The notes beneath the pieces are model-generated. The model made no database searches. It saw only the letters and a list, made by a program, of their open reading frames with translations, and had not been told where the DNA came from. 64,000 nucleotides of DNA from Rhodosalinus sp041365695 (lineage in GTDB: Bacteria > Pseudomonadota > Alphaproteobacteria > Rhodobacterales > Rhodobacteraceae), in assembly GCF_041365695.1 (NCBI RefSeq), contig NZ_JBGFSJ010000007.1, positions 1 through 64,000 on the forward strand. Direction: 5' to 3'. Each line of letters begins with the position of its first letter. The first letter of the stretch is position 1. Below are positions 7,496-16,622 of this stretch, piece after piece. The translations under genes were made by a program, and so were the position numbers.

Positions 7496-8994
7496 GCCAC
7501 CTGATCTCCCTTCGCTCTGCCGGTGGGCTCGCTGGCGAGCGCGCGCAGAAAACCGACGACCTGAAGCATCAGAACCGCCGAGAACGGGATGGCGCCCAGG
7601 GTCGCCATGGCGCGCGCCACCTCCACGGAGGTCGACAGAAGCGTCGCCGCGGTGATGACCGCGACAAGGCCGCCCCAGACGATCTTGGCCGTGGGGGGCG
7701 GTTCGAGGCGCCCGTCCGTGGTCATCATGGACAGGACGAAGGTGCCGGAATCCGCCGAGGTCACGAGGAAGATGAAGATCAGCGCGAGCGCCGCCACGCT
7801 GAGGAGCCCCGCGAGCGGGAAGTAGCCGAAGAAGGCGAAAAGCGCCTCGGAGACGTTATCGGCCACGAGCGCCGAGAGCCCGCCCGGACCGAAGAGCTCT
7901 ACATAGATGCCCGCGCCGCCGAACACCGCGAACCAAAGGATCGAGAACAGCGTCGGCACGAGGATCACGCCGGCGCAGAACTCGCGGATCGTGCGGCCCT
8001 TCGAGATCCGCGCGATGAAGACACCGACGAACGGACCCCAGGCGAGCCACCAGATGAGATAGGTCAGCGTCCAGCTCGCCGACCACTCGGTCAGCCCTTC
8101 ATAAGGAAACAGGCGGAACGAGAGCGTCACGATCTGCGAGACATAGGCGCCCAGCGTGTCGACCGCGCTTTCGAAGATGAAGGCGGTGGGCCCGACCAGC
8201 ATGATGAAAAGCATCATCGCAAGGGCGAGCACCATGTTGATGTTCGAAAGCAGCTTCATGCCCTTCTCGACGCCCGTGAGCGTGGAGATCATGTAGGCCG
8301 CGTAGAGAACGGCGAGGATCGCGAGCGCGACGCCGATCGTCTCGGGGACATCGAGCACGCTCGCGAGGCCGGACCGCACCTGCAACGCGCCCATCGCGAG
8401 CGAGCCGGCGAGACCGAAGACCACCGCCACCACGCCGAGCACGTCCGCCCCGACCAGCACGCCGCGTTCGGCCCGCCCCCCGATCAGGCCGACGAGCGGC
8501 GTCGAGATCAGCGGCTTGCCGCCGCGGCGGAAGGTGAAATAGGCGATGATGAGGGCGCAGATGCCGTAGATCGACCATGCGTGCAGACCCCAGTGCAGAT
8601 TGGTGATCACCATCGCGACGCGGGCCGCCTCGGGCGTGCCGCCCTCCAGTCCCGGTGGCGCGGCGAAATGCGTGACCGGCTCGGCCACGCCCCAGAACAA
8701 GAGCCCCGCCCCCATGCCCCCGGCGAACAGCATCGCGATCCACGATGCGGTGGAGAAGTCCGGCCGGTCGTCGTCCGCGCCGAGGCGGATGCTTCCCCAC
8801 GGGCCGAGGGCGAGCACGGCGGCGAAAATCACGAAGGCGGAGCAGAGCGCGAGCCACCACCAGCTGGCGCCCACCATGAACCACGTGGTGAAGCCCAGCA
8901 CGCTGCCCGCCATCGTGTCCGGTGCGAAGAGGCCCCAAAGCCCCACGGGCACGCAGATGGCGAGGGCAATCAGGAAGACGGCATTCGACTTCAT
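7492..8994 (-). CDS. BCCT-family betaine/carnitine/choline transporter
   Basis: A 500-residue sodium- or proton-coupled carrier for betaine-type solutes. About 12 membrane helices, the glycine stretch LFAGGMGAGLLFWGVAEP (about residue 90) and the tryptophan-rich helix TYLIWWLAWGPFVGVFIARISKGRTIREF (read in two parts, about 310-340) are typical of the family. The predicted C-terminal tail is short, so the long osmosensing tail of BetP is absent. It is the first gene of the carrier, binding protein and MscS operon. Motif site B lies 96 bp upstream of the ATG. Substrate cannot be fixed from sequence; compatible-solute uptake is likely from its partners. Confidence 0.92.
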   Translation of the reverse strand: MKSNAVFLIALAICVPVGLWGLFAPDTMAGSVLGFTTWFMVGASWWWLALCSAFVIFAAVLALGPWGSIRLGADDDRPDFSTASWIAMLFAGGMGAGLLFWGVAEPVTHFAAPPGLEGGTPEAARVAMVITNLHWGLHAWSIYGICALIIAYFTFRRGGKPLISTPLVGLIGGRAERGVLVGADVLGVVAVVFGLAGSLAMGALQVRSGLASVLDVPETIGVALAILAVLYAAYMISTLTGVEKGMKLLSNINMVLALAMMLFIMLVGPTAFIFESAVDTLGAYVSQIVTLSFRLFPYEGLTEWSASWTLTYLIWWLAWGPFVGVFIARISKGRTIREFCAGVILVPTLFSILWFAVFGGAGIYVELFGPGGLSALVADNVSEALFAFFGYFPLAGLLSVAALALIFIFLVTSADSGTFVLSMMTTDGRLEPPPTAKIVWGGLVAVITAATLLSTSVEVARAMATLGAIPFSAVLMLQVVGFLRALASEPTGRAKGDQVA

Positions 8995-9089
8995 GCTGGC
9001 GGGCCTTCCGACGTTGGCAGGAGCGCACCTTTCCGCGATGACTCACGGTCCGGTGTGGTGGCGCGTTGCTGACGGACGGGCGGCGGCCT

Positions 9090-9130
9090 GTCCAATGCAG
9101 TCCTGTCGCCGTGCGATGCACTTTAGGCAT
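9090..9130 (+). promoter_or_regulatory. 41-bp regulon motif, site B
   Basis: GTCCAATGCAG, 12 bases, GCGATGCA, 6 bases, GCAT. It lies 96 bp upstream of the BCCT start on the minus strand. Confidence 0.65.
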
Positions 9131-9193
9131 GGACGTGCCCGGCGAAGCCCCGATCGCCCCGTGGCAGGGGGCCTTCCGCCGCCCCCACTTGCC

Positions 9194-10415
9194 TTACTTG
9201 AAGAAGTTGAACGGTGGGGCCGGCGGCATGCCGCCGTCGAGCTTGCGCGGAAGATCCTCGCGCATCGGCTTGTCGAAGCCGCGGGGGATGTAATACCACG
9301 GCACGATCATGTTCTCGTGGTAGGCGCGGCCCACGATCGGCCCGTCGAGCGAGCCCTCGTGCAGATACACGGCCCCTTCCCACAGCGCGGTATAATCGGT
9401 GAAGCCGATCGCCTGCTGGTTGGGATATTCCGGTGCCACGTAAAAGGTGCCCTGCGGCGTCTCGAGCTTCCCGTAGAGCGGGATATCGACGTTCTCGACG
9501 ACGGTCGAGGGCCAGGACTTGATCGTGGTCCACTTCACGGACCCGCCCAGCGCGTATTCCATCCGCCCGTCGGCGTGGATGTAGGCGTAGTTCGTGACCT
9601 AGTCGGCGACCGAGAGGTCAGGCTTGCGCCAGAAACGCAGGCGGAACATGTCGCCGTTGTCGAGATAGGCGTTCTGCCAGATGTAGTGGCCCTCGAGATG
9701 ATCGGGCGTGCGCAGGTTGCCCCACTGGTGCTCCCACCAGGCCAGGCCCTCAACCTCCATCTCGCGGCAGTCCACGACAACGGGGCCGGAGATCATCATC
9801 TTGGGCGCGATCGTGTAACAGAGATGCCGTAGACCGTCTCGGGGTTGTGGCGGCCCGTGCATGAGACGTCGTAGCCTTCGTTCTCCAGGCCCCCAGGGTG
9901 TCCAGAAATCCTCCTTCGGCGCGTCGCTGGGCGATCCCTCGGCAACGAATTCGCCCGGATATAAAGTGAAGGCGGGCTTGAACGCGCCTGTCTTCAGGTT
10001 GTGAAGCGCGAAGAACATGTTCTTCACCGGCCGCTGCAAACCTTCATCCCAGCCGGCGAACAGCGTCATCCAGAAGATCGTGTAGGGATCGCCGGTGGCC
10101 TTGTCGTAGACGGAAGCGCTGAAATAGTACCATTCGCAGTATTCCGGGCCGCGATAGATCGGGCCGTAATGATAGCGATGATCGCGCGGGAACCTGTAAA
10201 GCTCGTGCCCGCTTTCCGTCTCGATGGCGTTCAGCGGGCCCTCGCCGAAGGGCGTGGCATTGCCGCTGCCCGCCGGGGTGGGAGGATATTCGGGAAAGCC
10301 CCATTCGTACTTGCGCGGCGAGCTTTCGCCCTGCACCTGCGCCGAGACAAAGGCGGGCGCGGCGGTCATTGCCCGGGCCGGACGCCAGCAATTTCAGGAG
10401 ACGTCTGCGATCCAT
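9194..10415 (-). pseudogene. decayed CrtC/AttH-like lipocalin-fold protein
   Basis: Related to the intact gene at 14828-16180. The start MDRRRLLKLLA at 10415 resembles a twin-arginine signal, but one extra base near 10377 shifts the frame (the expected continuation MTAAPAFVSA lies in the next frame). Compared with the intact paralogue, about 50 residues are missing near 9905. Between about 9890 and 9825 the frame shifts and then returns: the sense reading GLENEGYDVS...NPETVYGIS is in another frame. An in-frame TAG at 9599-9601 then interrupts VAD/VTNYAYIHADGRMEYALGG. The C-terminal part is otherwise well conserved (WWEHQWGN, MFRLRFW). At least four lesions make a functional product unlikely. 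Motif site C lies upstream. Confidence 0.85.
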
Positions 10416-10886
10416 TTCCTGTTCCTTCTCTATGCGAAGACGTGCCCGTCCTCCCTTAAAAGCCGGGGATCGGTCCGGACAGGTTTCGCAGCAAAAAAAG
10501 TCAGACGCTTATCACTGTGCCAATGAATGCGTCCAATGCAGTTTTGCGCCTTGCGATGCAGTCTCGACCTCAGGCCACCACCGCGTCATCGGCAAATGCA
10601 ACGCGCCTTTGCCAGCAGATCGAACGGCCGCGGGCGCTCGTTCACGCGCGCGATCGTGGCGAGCATCGCCTCATGTGCCGGTTCAATTCCGCGATCCTGC
10701 GGCACCGACACGCGATAATGTCGTGCCCGCCCGTGCGGTGTCGGTGGAAGAAGGGGCGCCCGGGCCCCTTGCGCGTCGATCGGGCCGCCGGGCACGCGGG
10801 TGATGCACCGATGCGTCCCGCGCGTGCCTCCGGCGGCGCGCCCGGGGTCACGGACGATCGGGATCATGCCGCCGTGGCGACCCCGG
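10416..10886. other. intergenic region with motif site C
   Basis: Holds motif site C and an A/T-rich patch near 10490-10500. No gene is supported; the frames here are arginine-rich shadows. Confidence 0.6.
10531..10560 (+). promoter_or_regulatory. 41-bp regulon motif, site C (degenerate)
   Basis: GTCCAATGCAG, 11 bases, GCGATGCA. The third box (GCAT) is absent and the spacer is one base short, matching decay of the pseudogene it precedes by 116 bp. Confidence 0.5.
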
Positions 10887-11885
10887 TCAGTCGTCGGGGC
10901 CGCCCGGCGAGGCGTCGAAGACGGCTGCGGCCGCGGAGTGCAGGGGCGCGGTCAGTCCGGCGCGGCGCATCTTCTCCAGATCGCGCGTGCCGAGCGCCGG
11001 CACCTGTTCTGCAAGCGTCTCGTATCGCGCGATGACCGTGCGCGCGACATGGGCAACGAGATCGTCCGACACCTGCGCTCGGGTGACGAGCGTCGCGACG
11101 GTCGAGACGGTGCGTACGGGCCTCCTCAACTGTTGGTAGGTGCCCGGCGTGATCGCGTAGGTCTCGAAGTCGGCGCTCGTATCGACGAAATCACGCACCG
11201 CGGGCCCGTCGATCGAGACGAGTTGCAACTCGCAGAGCTCCAGCAGCTCGGCCAACTGCGCATTCGGATGCCCGATCACGATCAGCGCGGCGTCGATCCG
11301 GCCGGAGCAGAGCTCCGGCCCCACGGTCGCGCTGGAAAGCTCGGTGATCCGCCCGAACAGGCCGGGCTCGATCCCGATGGCGCGCAGGACCCTGACATTC
11401 GTTCCCCGCCGGGCCGTCGACGGATTGCCGAGGTCCACCGTCTTGCCGGCGAGATCGTTCACCGAACCGATGCCCGCGTCGGTGCGCGCCACGAGGGTGA
11501 CCGCCTCCGCATAGAGCGACATGACGCTTCGCAGCTCCTTCATCGCCGCTCCGGCGAAGGCTCCGCGACCCTCATGGGCCCGGTGCTGCCAGTCGGACTG
11601 GACGAAGGCGAAGTCGAGTTCACCCTTTTCCAGCGCGAGAAGGTTGTATTGCGAGCCGGGCGTCGGCTCGGGGCTGCACCGCAGGTCCGCCGGCCCCTCG
11701 CGGTTGATCACGCGGCAGATCGCACGGCCGGCCGCGTAGTAGTTCCCGGTCAGCGCGGCCGTCCCCAGCGTGAAAAAGCGCAGCTGTTCCGCGCCGGCAG
11801 GCGGTGCCTGGAACGCGCCGGCGACCATCAGGACGAGGGCCGCCGCAACGTGCCGGCACCGGATTGCGCATTCGCTGACGGGCAT
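10887..11885 (-). CDS. TAXI-family TRAP-type substrate-binding protein
   Basis: A 332-residue periplasmic binding protein with a signal peptide (to about residue 32, PPAGAEQ). It shows the TAXI-family pattern: FFTLGTAALTGNYYAAGRAICRVINRE at the start of the mature protein, the small-molecule loop CSPEPTPGSQYNLLALEKGELDFAFVQSD, and NDLAGKTVDLGNPSTARRGTNV. Long runs are cited here only as landmarks around residues 35-60, 70-95 and 145-165. TAXI proteins normally feed a fused DctQM-type TRAP permease, but none is encoded here, so it is an orphan binding or sensing protein. It is divergent from the DUF4239 gene. Confidence 0.88.
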   Translation of the reverse strand: MPVSECAIRCRHVAAALVLMVAGAFQAPPAGAEQLRFFTLGTAALTGNYYAAGRAICRVINREGPADLRCSPEPTPGSQYNLLALEKGELDFAFVQSDWQHRAHEGRGAFAGAAMKELRSVMSLYAEAVTLVARTDAGIGSVNDLAGKTVDLGNPSTARRGTNVRVLRAIGIEPGLFGRITELSSATVGPELCSGRIDAALIVIGHPNAQLAELLELCELQLVSIDGPAVRDFVDTSADFETYAITPGTYQQLRRPVRTVSTVATLVTRAQVSDDLVAHVARTVIARYETLAEQVPALGTRDLEKMRRAGLTAPLHSAAAAVFDASPGGPDD

Positions 11886-12006
11886 GACGCCTCCTGCAAG
11901 AACGCCGCGCGCGTGCGCCCGGCACGGGTCCGAACGGATCGTTCGGATTCGAATTTGCCGGCAGCGTCGCCCGAGGTTACGGTCGCCTCACCGACGGAGG
12001 CCGATG

Positions 12007-12807
12007 ATGCCCGAGTTCCTCTACTACCTGCCGAGCACCGAACTCGCGCTTCTCTTTACCGCGGTCGCGGTCGCCGCCGTTGCCCTGGGGCTTCTGGTCA
12101 CGAAACCGCTCATGCGGATCGTCTTCGGAACCGGGCCCGATTTCAACCAGAACCTCGCCTTCGGAGCCTCGGGGTTCAACCTGTTCTATGGCCTGCTGCT
12201 TGGCCTGCTCACCGTCTCGGCCTACCAGAACAGCGAGAAGGTCCGGCTGGCGATCCAGTCCGAGGCCCTGGCGATCGGCGGCCTTTACGCCGACATGGAG
12301 ACCTATCCCGAACCGACGCGCTCGGACATGCGCGAGATGCTGCGGGACTACACGCTATACACGATCCACCGCGACTGGCCGGCCCACCGACAGGGCGCCT
12401 TCCTCGACGGCGGCGCGAACCGTGCCGACGCGATGCGGCAGCGCCTCGCGCGGTTCGAGCCCGAAGGCGCCGGGCAGACCATCGTCCACGAAGGCGTCAT
12501 GCAGGGCTTTCGCGAGTTCGACGCGGCCCGTGAACGGCGCCTCGCCGGCGTCATCACCGAGATCCCGGACATCCTCTGGTACGCCGTGCTCGTCGGCGCG
12601 GCGGTCAATGTCCTCCTTCTGTGCCTGTTGAAGATGCGCCTGCATACGCAGTTCATGGTCGGCACCATCACCTCCTTCTTCCTCGGCGTGATCCTGTTCG
12701 TCATCGTCATGCTCGACGACCCGCTGCGCGGCGAGGCCGGCCTGGAGCCGACGCCCTTCGCGCTCTTGTGGGAACGGCGGATGCAGTGGGACGAGGGGCT
12801 GACATGA
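12007..12807 (+). CDS. DUF4239 (bestrophin-like) membrane protein
   Basis: A 266-residue membrane protein with two N-terminal helices (about 8-30 and 50-75), a soluble helical middle (about 80-180) and two C-terminal helices (WYAVLVGAAVNVLLLCLL and ITSFFLGVILFVIVMLDDP). The layout and the terminal LDDPLRGE match DUF4239 proteins, which are distantly bestrophin-like. Function is unknown; anion conductance is speculative. Two ATGs are adjacent (12004, 12007); I chose 12007 because GGAGG lies 6 bases upstream of it. The AIM24 gene begins 12 bp after the stop, so the two are probably co-transcribed. Confidence 0.8.
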   Translation: MPEFLYYLPSTELALLFTAVAVAAVALGLLVTKPLMRIVFGTGPDFNQNLAFGASGFNLFYGLLLGLLTVSAYQNSEKVRLAIQSEALAIGGLYADMETYPEPTRSDMREMLRDYTLYTIHRDWPAHRQGAFLDGGANRADAMRQRLARFEPEGAGQTIVHEGVMQGFREFDAARERRLAGVITEIPDILWYAVLVGAAVNVLLLCLLKMRLHTQFMVGTITSFFLGVILFVIVMLDDPLRGEAGLEPTPFALLWERRMQWDEGLT

Positions 12808-12819
12808 GGAACGCGCGGC

Positions 12820-13497
12820 ATGGCTGAATTCACGCAGCGCGAGGTCGAGGGGATGCGCCAGGTGGCGATCGACATCGCCGACGAGACGGTGCGTGCCCGC
12901 GCCGGCGCCCTTTCGAACATGTGCGGGCGTATCGAGTTCACCCCGCGCCTGCCGGGCGCCGGCGACTTGTGGCGTTCGCTCTTCACGCGCGAAGCCCGGG
13001 TGAGACCGTGGTATCGCGGCACCGGCAGGATCATCCTGCAGCCCTCGCTCTCGGGCTACCATGTCCTTCACGTCGCGAAGGGAGAGCGATGGTTGCTCGA
13101 GCCCGGCGTCTACTGGGCGTCGGAAGGCTCCGTCAGGCTGGGCCTTTCACGAGAGCCGCTCTTCGCCAGCCTCCGGGCGGGCGACGGGCTGCTGAACTGG
13201 AAGACGACGCTCACCGGCCCGGGTCAGGTCGCGATCAACGCCCCCGGCCCGGTGGAGACGATCGACATCGATGGCGAGTTCCGGGTGCAGGGTCGCCTGG
13301 TGCTGGGCCGCACGGCCGGGCTGCGCTTCCGGTCCGTCCGCTCCGCCCGGTTCCCGCGCAACTTCATTTCCGGCCAGAAACGTCTGCGTCTCTTCGAGGG
13401 GACCGGAAAGGTGATGATCGCCTGGACGCCATACTGGCACCAGTACATGTTCAACCGCATGACCGGGGAGGACATCGAAAGCTCGATCTTCGAATGA
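12820..13497 (+). CDS. AIM24/TIGR00266-family protein
   Basis: A 225-residue soluble beta-rich protein of the AIM24 family. Landmarks are GTGRIILQPSLSGYHVL (about residue 68), GERWLLEPGVYWASEGSVRLG (about 88) and GLLNWKTTLTGPGQVAINAPG (about 120), followed by GTGKVMIAWTPYWHQYM near the end. Bacterial members have no settled biochemical role. It follows the DUF4239 membrane protein by 12 bp, suggesting a shared function at the membrane. A GC hairpin without a T-run follows the stop at about 13498-13520. Confidence 0.85.
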   Translation: MAEFTQREVEGMRQVAIDIADETVRARAGALSNMCGRIEFTPRLPGAGDLWRSLFTREARVRPWYRGTGRIILQPSLSGYHVLHVAKGERWLLEPGVYWASEGSVRLGLSREPLFASLRAGDGLLNWKTTLTGPGQVAINAPGPVETIDIDGEFRVQGRLVLGRTAGLRFRSVRSARFPRNFISGQKRLRLFEGTGKVMIAWTPYWHQYMFNRMTGEDIESSIFE

Positions 13498-13771
13498 GCC
13501 CGGCCCTCGGTCGGGCCTGCCGCCCGGCGCGGCGCCCGCCGGCAAGCGGTGTCACGGCGGTGCCGCGCGACATCCCCGACAACCGGTTGCGCCGTGCGCG
13601 GATCGCGCCGGCGCACGCCGTTGCCATGGGTGATGGCAAACACGTCCCTGCCCCCTCGACCGTGGCTTTCCTGGCTTTCGGGGCGCGACGGCACCTTCCG
13701 CGTGCCGGTCAGAAGAAAGGGGCCGCCCGATCTTTCCGTCCACCCTGCGCCCGCGACGGCGCCGGACGTGC

Positions 13772-14086
13772 CTACCGGGCCACGACCGGGCGCGCCAGAG
13801 GCGGACGGATCGCGGGCGGGGTCGCGATACGGGGGGTCGGGCGCGGTACGGTGGCGATGGGCGGGACCGGCCGGGGTGCCGTCGCGATCGGGGGAACGGC
13901 CTGCCCCGGGGGATCCGGGCGCACGGGACGATCCGGGCGATGGTCGTGATGGTAGTAATGGTTCCAGAACAAGGCGTCGTCGTAGCCGTAAGAGATCCCG
14001 ACGCCCACCCCGTCGCAGGCGGCAAGCCCGAACGCCGCACCGGTGAGCGCGGCGAAAATCGCGGAGCGACGCATCATTCCGGCCAT
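13772..14086 (-). CDS. small proline-rich lipoprotein
   Basis: A 104-residue protein with a lipoprotein signal: MAGMMRRSAIFAALTGAAFG then LAAC, giving a lipidated Cys at about residue 24. A Tyr/His-rich segment follows (YDDALFWNHYYHHDHRP), then a proline-rich tail with loose repeats PPIATAPRPV, PPIATVPRPT, PRIATPPA. Such tails often span the periplasm or bind the wall; no family was recognised. The ATG is set at 14086, with GGAGAGG upstream. It lies 17 bp after the stop of the next gene, so the two form an operon. Confidence 0.7.
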   Translation of the reverse strand: MAGMMRRSAIFAALTGAAFGLAACDGVGVGISYGYDDALFWNHYYHHDHRPDRPVRPDPPGQAVPPIATAPRPVPPIATVPRPTPRIATPPAIRPPLARPVVAR

Positions 14087-14103
14087 CTGGACCTCTCCTT
14101 CCA

Positions 14104-14649
14104 TCAGCGTGCGGCGCGGAACGAGGCGAACACCCCGTTCAGCGCCTCTGCGAAGGCCGGATCGACGCCGGCCTCCAGAACGGCGGCGGCAATGGCGACG
14201 CGCTCGCCCGGCAGATCGATGGCCGCGACCGTGAATTGCAACGCCCGGCCGTCGCGACGCCCACGTCCGGCAAACACCTCCGCCGGGCGTCCCCCGATCC
14301 GCCGTGAAACGGGCTCGGCGGTCCTGGCCTCGAGCGCGAGGAAACGGCCCAGCTGGCCGAGATAGCCGCGGGCCTCGGCCAGGTCCCCCACCCCGGGAGG
14401 CGAGATGAAGCCAAGCCACGCCCCCTCGTCGACGGTCGGCTGCAACGCCAGCACCCGCGGGACGTCGGCGGGCACCGCGCCATCGGACGGCGCGATCCGG
14501 CGGCTGCCGCCGGTGCGTACGGACCAGAAGTCCGGAACCTCGACGGTGAAAAGGGCGCGCCCGTCTTCCACGTAACTGACAGGCGTCTGCGCCTCCGCGC
14601 CCGCGCCCGCCATGAGCATCGCAGCCGCGAGTCCGAGACCGGTTTTCAT
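14104..14649 (-). CDS. exported hypothetical protein
   Basis: A 181-residue secreted protein. The signal peptide MKTGLGLAAAMLMAGAGAEA is followed by QTPVSYVEDGRALFTVEVPDFW. The start at 14649 is preferred over an upstream ATG at 14757 because GGAGG lies 9 bases upstream and a clean signal peptide follows. No enzyme motif is visible. The fold pattern (VEVPDFWSVRTGG, GRRDGRALQFTVAAIDLPGE, LNGVFASFR) resembles small PsbP/DcrB-like periplasmic proteins, but I would not assign it. It precedes the proline-rich lipoprotein. Confidence 0.65.
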   Translation of the reverse strand: MKTGLGLAAAMLMAGAGAEAQTPVSYVEDGRALFTVEVPDFWSVRTGGSRRIAPSDGAVPADVPRVLALQPTVDEGAWLGFISPPGVGDLAEARGYLGQLGRFLALEARTAEPVSRRIGGRPAEVFAGRGRRDGRALQFTVAAIDLPGERVAIAAAVLEAGVDPAFAEALNGVFASFRAAR

Positions 14650-14827
14650 CGCTGATGCCTCCAATCGATTGCGCCCGGTCGATGGACGGGGCCGTGCAAA
14701 CATCCATCTGGATCCGGCGCCGCCGGCGCACATGCCCGGCACGAGGGCACCGGGCACTTCTCCTTGCGGGGACGCGGCGGCGCCGGAGAGACCCGGACGC
14801 TGGGGATTTGCGTCCGGGATCAGGGGA

Positions 14828-16180
14828 TCAGAGTTCGGGCGTCCAGGGCCCGTTCTCGTCTTCGGGCAGGCCGCGCGAGATCGGCGGACCCATCGAGTGG
14901 TCGGTGCCGTCGTCGTAGGACCCCGTGAACATGATCATCTCGCAAAAGCCGGTCGCCACGACGGGTCCGTCCGGCCCGCCGTCGCGCAGCTGGATCACGC
15001 CTTCGATATAGGGGCCGGCGAAACCGAGGCCCTCCTGCTCCTCGAGGGTTGGCTCGTACCAGTAGGTGCCGTTCGGCGTCTCGATCCGGCCATACCAGGG
15101 ATACACCTTGCCCGATTTCGGCGAGGTCCACATGCGCTCGGGGATGAGCTTGAAGGCCGGGCCGAAGGCATAGCTGCGCTCGAACGTCTCGCCGTCCATG
15201 TGGAAGTAGCGGTTCACGCCGTAGTTCGGATTCCGGAAATCCTCGCCTTCGTAGTACTGGCGGAAGGTCATCAGGTCTCCGCTCTCCTCGAACCGGAACC
15301 AGGCCCAGAAATAGCGATACTGGTAGGTGTTGCGGAAGTTGCCCCACTGGTGCTCGAACCAGCCGGTTCCCTCGAAACGGACCGTGCGGCCGGCCACTTC
15401 GAGCTCGCCCGACGAGGCCATGTCGGGTGCGGTGTAGTAGTAGGTCAGGCCGTACATCGTTTCCGGGTTCTGGCGCTCCTGCGGATCGACCCCGATGCTT
15501 TCCAGACCCCAATAGGCCATCGGCGCATAGCCCGGCGCCCGGGCCTGCGACGTCATCGACAGGCGGAACGGTTCGTTCCAGTCGTCCTTCTCGGTGGTAT
15601 ACCCTCCGAATTCCCAGGTTTCGTTGGCGTGCGTATAGGCCGTCGTGAAACCGCTCTTGCCGTCGTCGATCTCGTAGCGGAAGTGGAAATCCTCCGCGTC
15701 CGGGCCCGAGCCTTCCGTGGTCATCGGCCCCGTGATGTAGAGCAGCGCGGTGTGGAACTCGCCGGTGTCGAGGTTGTGGAAGGCGAAGAGCACGTTGTGC
15801 AGCGGCCGGCCCTCCCTCGCGACCCAGCCCTGGCTGAGCGGCACCCAGAACACCGAGATGCGCTCGCCGGTGTCGAGGTCACGACCGAGAACCGTGATGT
15901 AATGCCACTCGTTGAAATCGTTGGTCTGGTAGAATTCGCCGCCATGCCACGCGTGATCGCGCGGCAGCGAATAGAGCGCCTGCCCGCTCGACGTCTCGAT
16001 GCCCGGACCTTGCAGGGGCGGCTGCCCGTCCTGGGCGCGGGCGGGCGCGCTCGTGGATGCCAGCGTTCCGGCGAATGCGCCGGACCCCAGCGCAAAGCCG
16101 GTGGCGGGCGCGGATTTCAGCAATGTGCGGCGGGTCAGGCCGCTGCCCGTCGGCGCGCCGCGATTGGTGCTTGCAGTCAT
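14828..16180 (-). CDS. CrtC/AttH-like lipocalin-fold protein, Tat-exported
   Basis: A 450-residue protein with a twin-arginine signal (LTRRTLLKSAP, cleavage near residue 50). The mature part matches the CrtC/AttH lipocalin-like family: ALYSLPRDHAWHGGEFYQTND near the start, WFEHQWGNFRN in the middle (about residue 275) and repeated beta-strand blocks. CrtC members hydrate carotenoids, and others act on lipids or envelope glycans. No carotenoid genes are nearby, so the substrate is unknown. Motif site D lies 111 bp upstream of the ATG, and the LysR gene is divergent. The decayed relative at 9194-10415 is a second copy. Confidence 0.82.
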   Translation of the reverse strand: MTASTNRGAPTGSGLTRRTLLKSAPATGFALGSGAFAGTLASTSAPARAQDGQPPLQGPGIETSSGQALYSLPRDHAWHGGEFYQTNDFNEWHYITVLGRDLDTGERISVFWVPLSQGWVAREGRPLHNVLFAFHNLDTGEFHTALLYITGPMTTEGSGPDAEDFHFRYEIDDGKSGFTTAYTHANETWEFGGYTTEKDDWNEPFRLSMTSQARAPGYAPMAYWGLESIGVDPQERQNPETMYGLTYYYTAPDMASSGELEVAGRTVRFEGTGWFEHQWGNFRNTYQYRYFWAWFRFEESGDLMTFRQYYEGEDFRNPNYGVNRYFHMDGETFERSYAFGPAFKLIPERMWTSPKSGKVYPWYGRIETPNGTYWYEPTLEEQEGLGFAGPYIEGVIQLRDGGPDGPVVATGFCEMIMFTGSYDDGTDHSMGPPISRGLPEDENGPWTPEL

Positions 16181-16290
16181 GATGAGTCTGGCTCCCAGCT
16201 TATTCGGTCAAGGGCCGCGCGCGGTCGGCTGAGCGTTGCAAGCCGGAAGGGCGCGCCCCGGACAGGCTTCTCTCGTGCGCGGTCGGGACT

Positions 16291-16331
16291 GTCCAATTCC
16301 CAATTCCGTCCGTGTGATGCACACCCTGCAT
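16291..16331 (+). promoter_or_regulatory. 41-bp regulon motif, site D
   Basis: GTCCAATTCCC, 12 bases, GTGATGCA, 6 bases, GCAT. It lies 111 bp upstream of the CrtC-like start. The first box is weaker than in the other sites. Confidence 0.6.
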
Positions 16332-16579
16332 GGGTCCGAGCCGGCCATGCGGGCGTTTTCCCAGGGGACGGGGCGGGACGCGCCCTCTCGCTTCCGCGTT
16401 GCAACCGCAGTTCCGGCAAGGAACGCCGGGGCCATCACGAGGGTCGGCCGCCGGCGCGCGTCGCCATGGCCCCGGGCAGTCAAGGGACGGCACAGCCCGC
16501 GCGCCGGGACCGCGAACGCAGGTTCGCTGCCGCGTGCCGGAGATCCGGTCGGGGAGAAACAGGTTGCGCTATGCGCCCT

Positions 16580-16620
16580 GTTCAATGCAGTCTGGCCCCG
16601 TTGTGATACAGGTCCTGCAT
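16580..16620 (+). promoter_or_regulatory. 41-bp regulon motif, site E
   Basis: GTTCAATGCAG, 12 bases, GTGATACA, 6 bases, GCAT. It ends 2 bases before the LysR ATG, so protein bound here would block or position LysR expression. Confidence 0.6.
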
Positions 16621-16622
16621 CA

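Larger units (their letters stand above)
16181..16622. other. divergent intergenic region with motif sites D and E
   Basis: Lies between the CrtC-like gene and the LysR gene. It contains two copies of the regulon motif 289 bp apart, both in the same orientation. No gene is supported in it. Confidence 0.6.

Noticed and set aside
5135..7504. Long plus-strand frame opposite the binding lipoprotein.
   Set aside because: Composition is Arg/Ala-rich with no motif; the minus-strand gene has a lipobox and fold hallmarks.
13498..13520. Terminator after the AIM24 gene.
   Set aside because: The hairpin contains a G-T pair and has no T-run; too weak to list as a terminator.
14828..16180. A carotenoid hydratase (crtC) in a photosynthesis gene cluster.
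   Set aside because: No crt, bch or puf genes are present; only the fold is shared.
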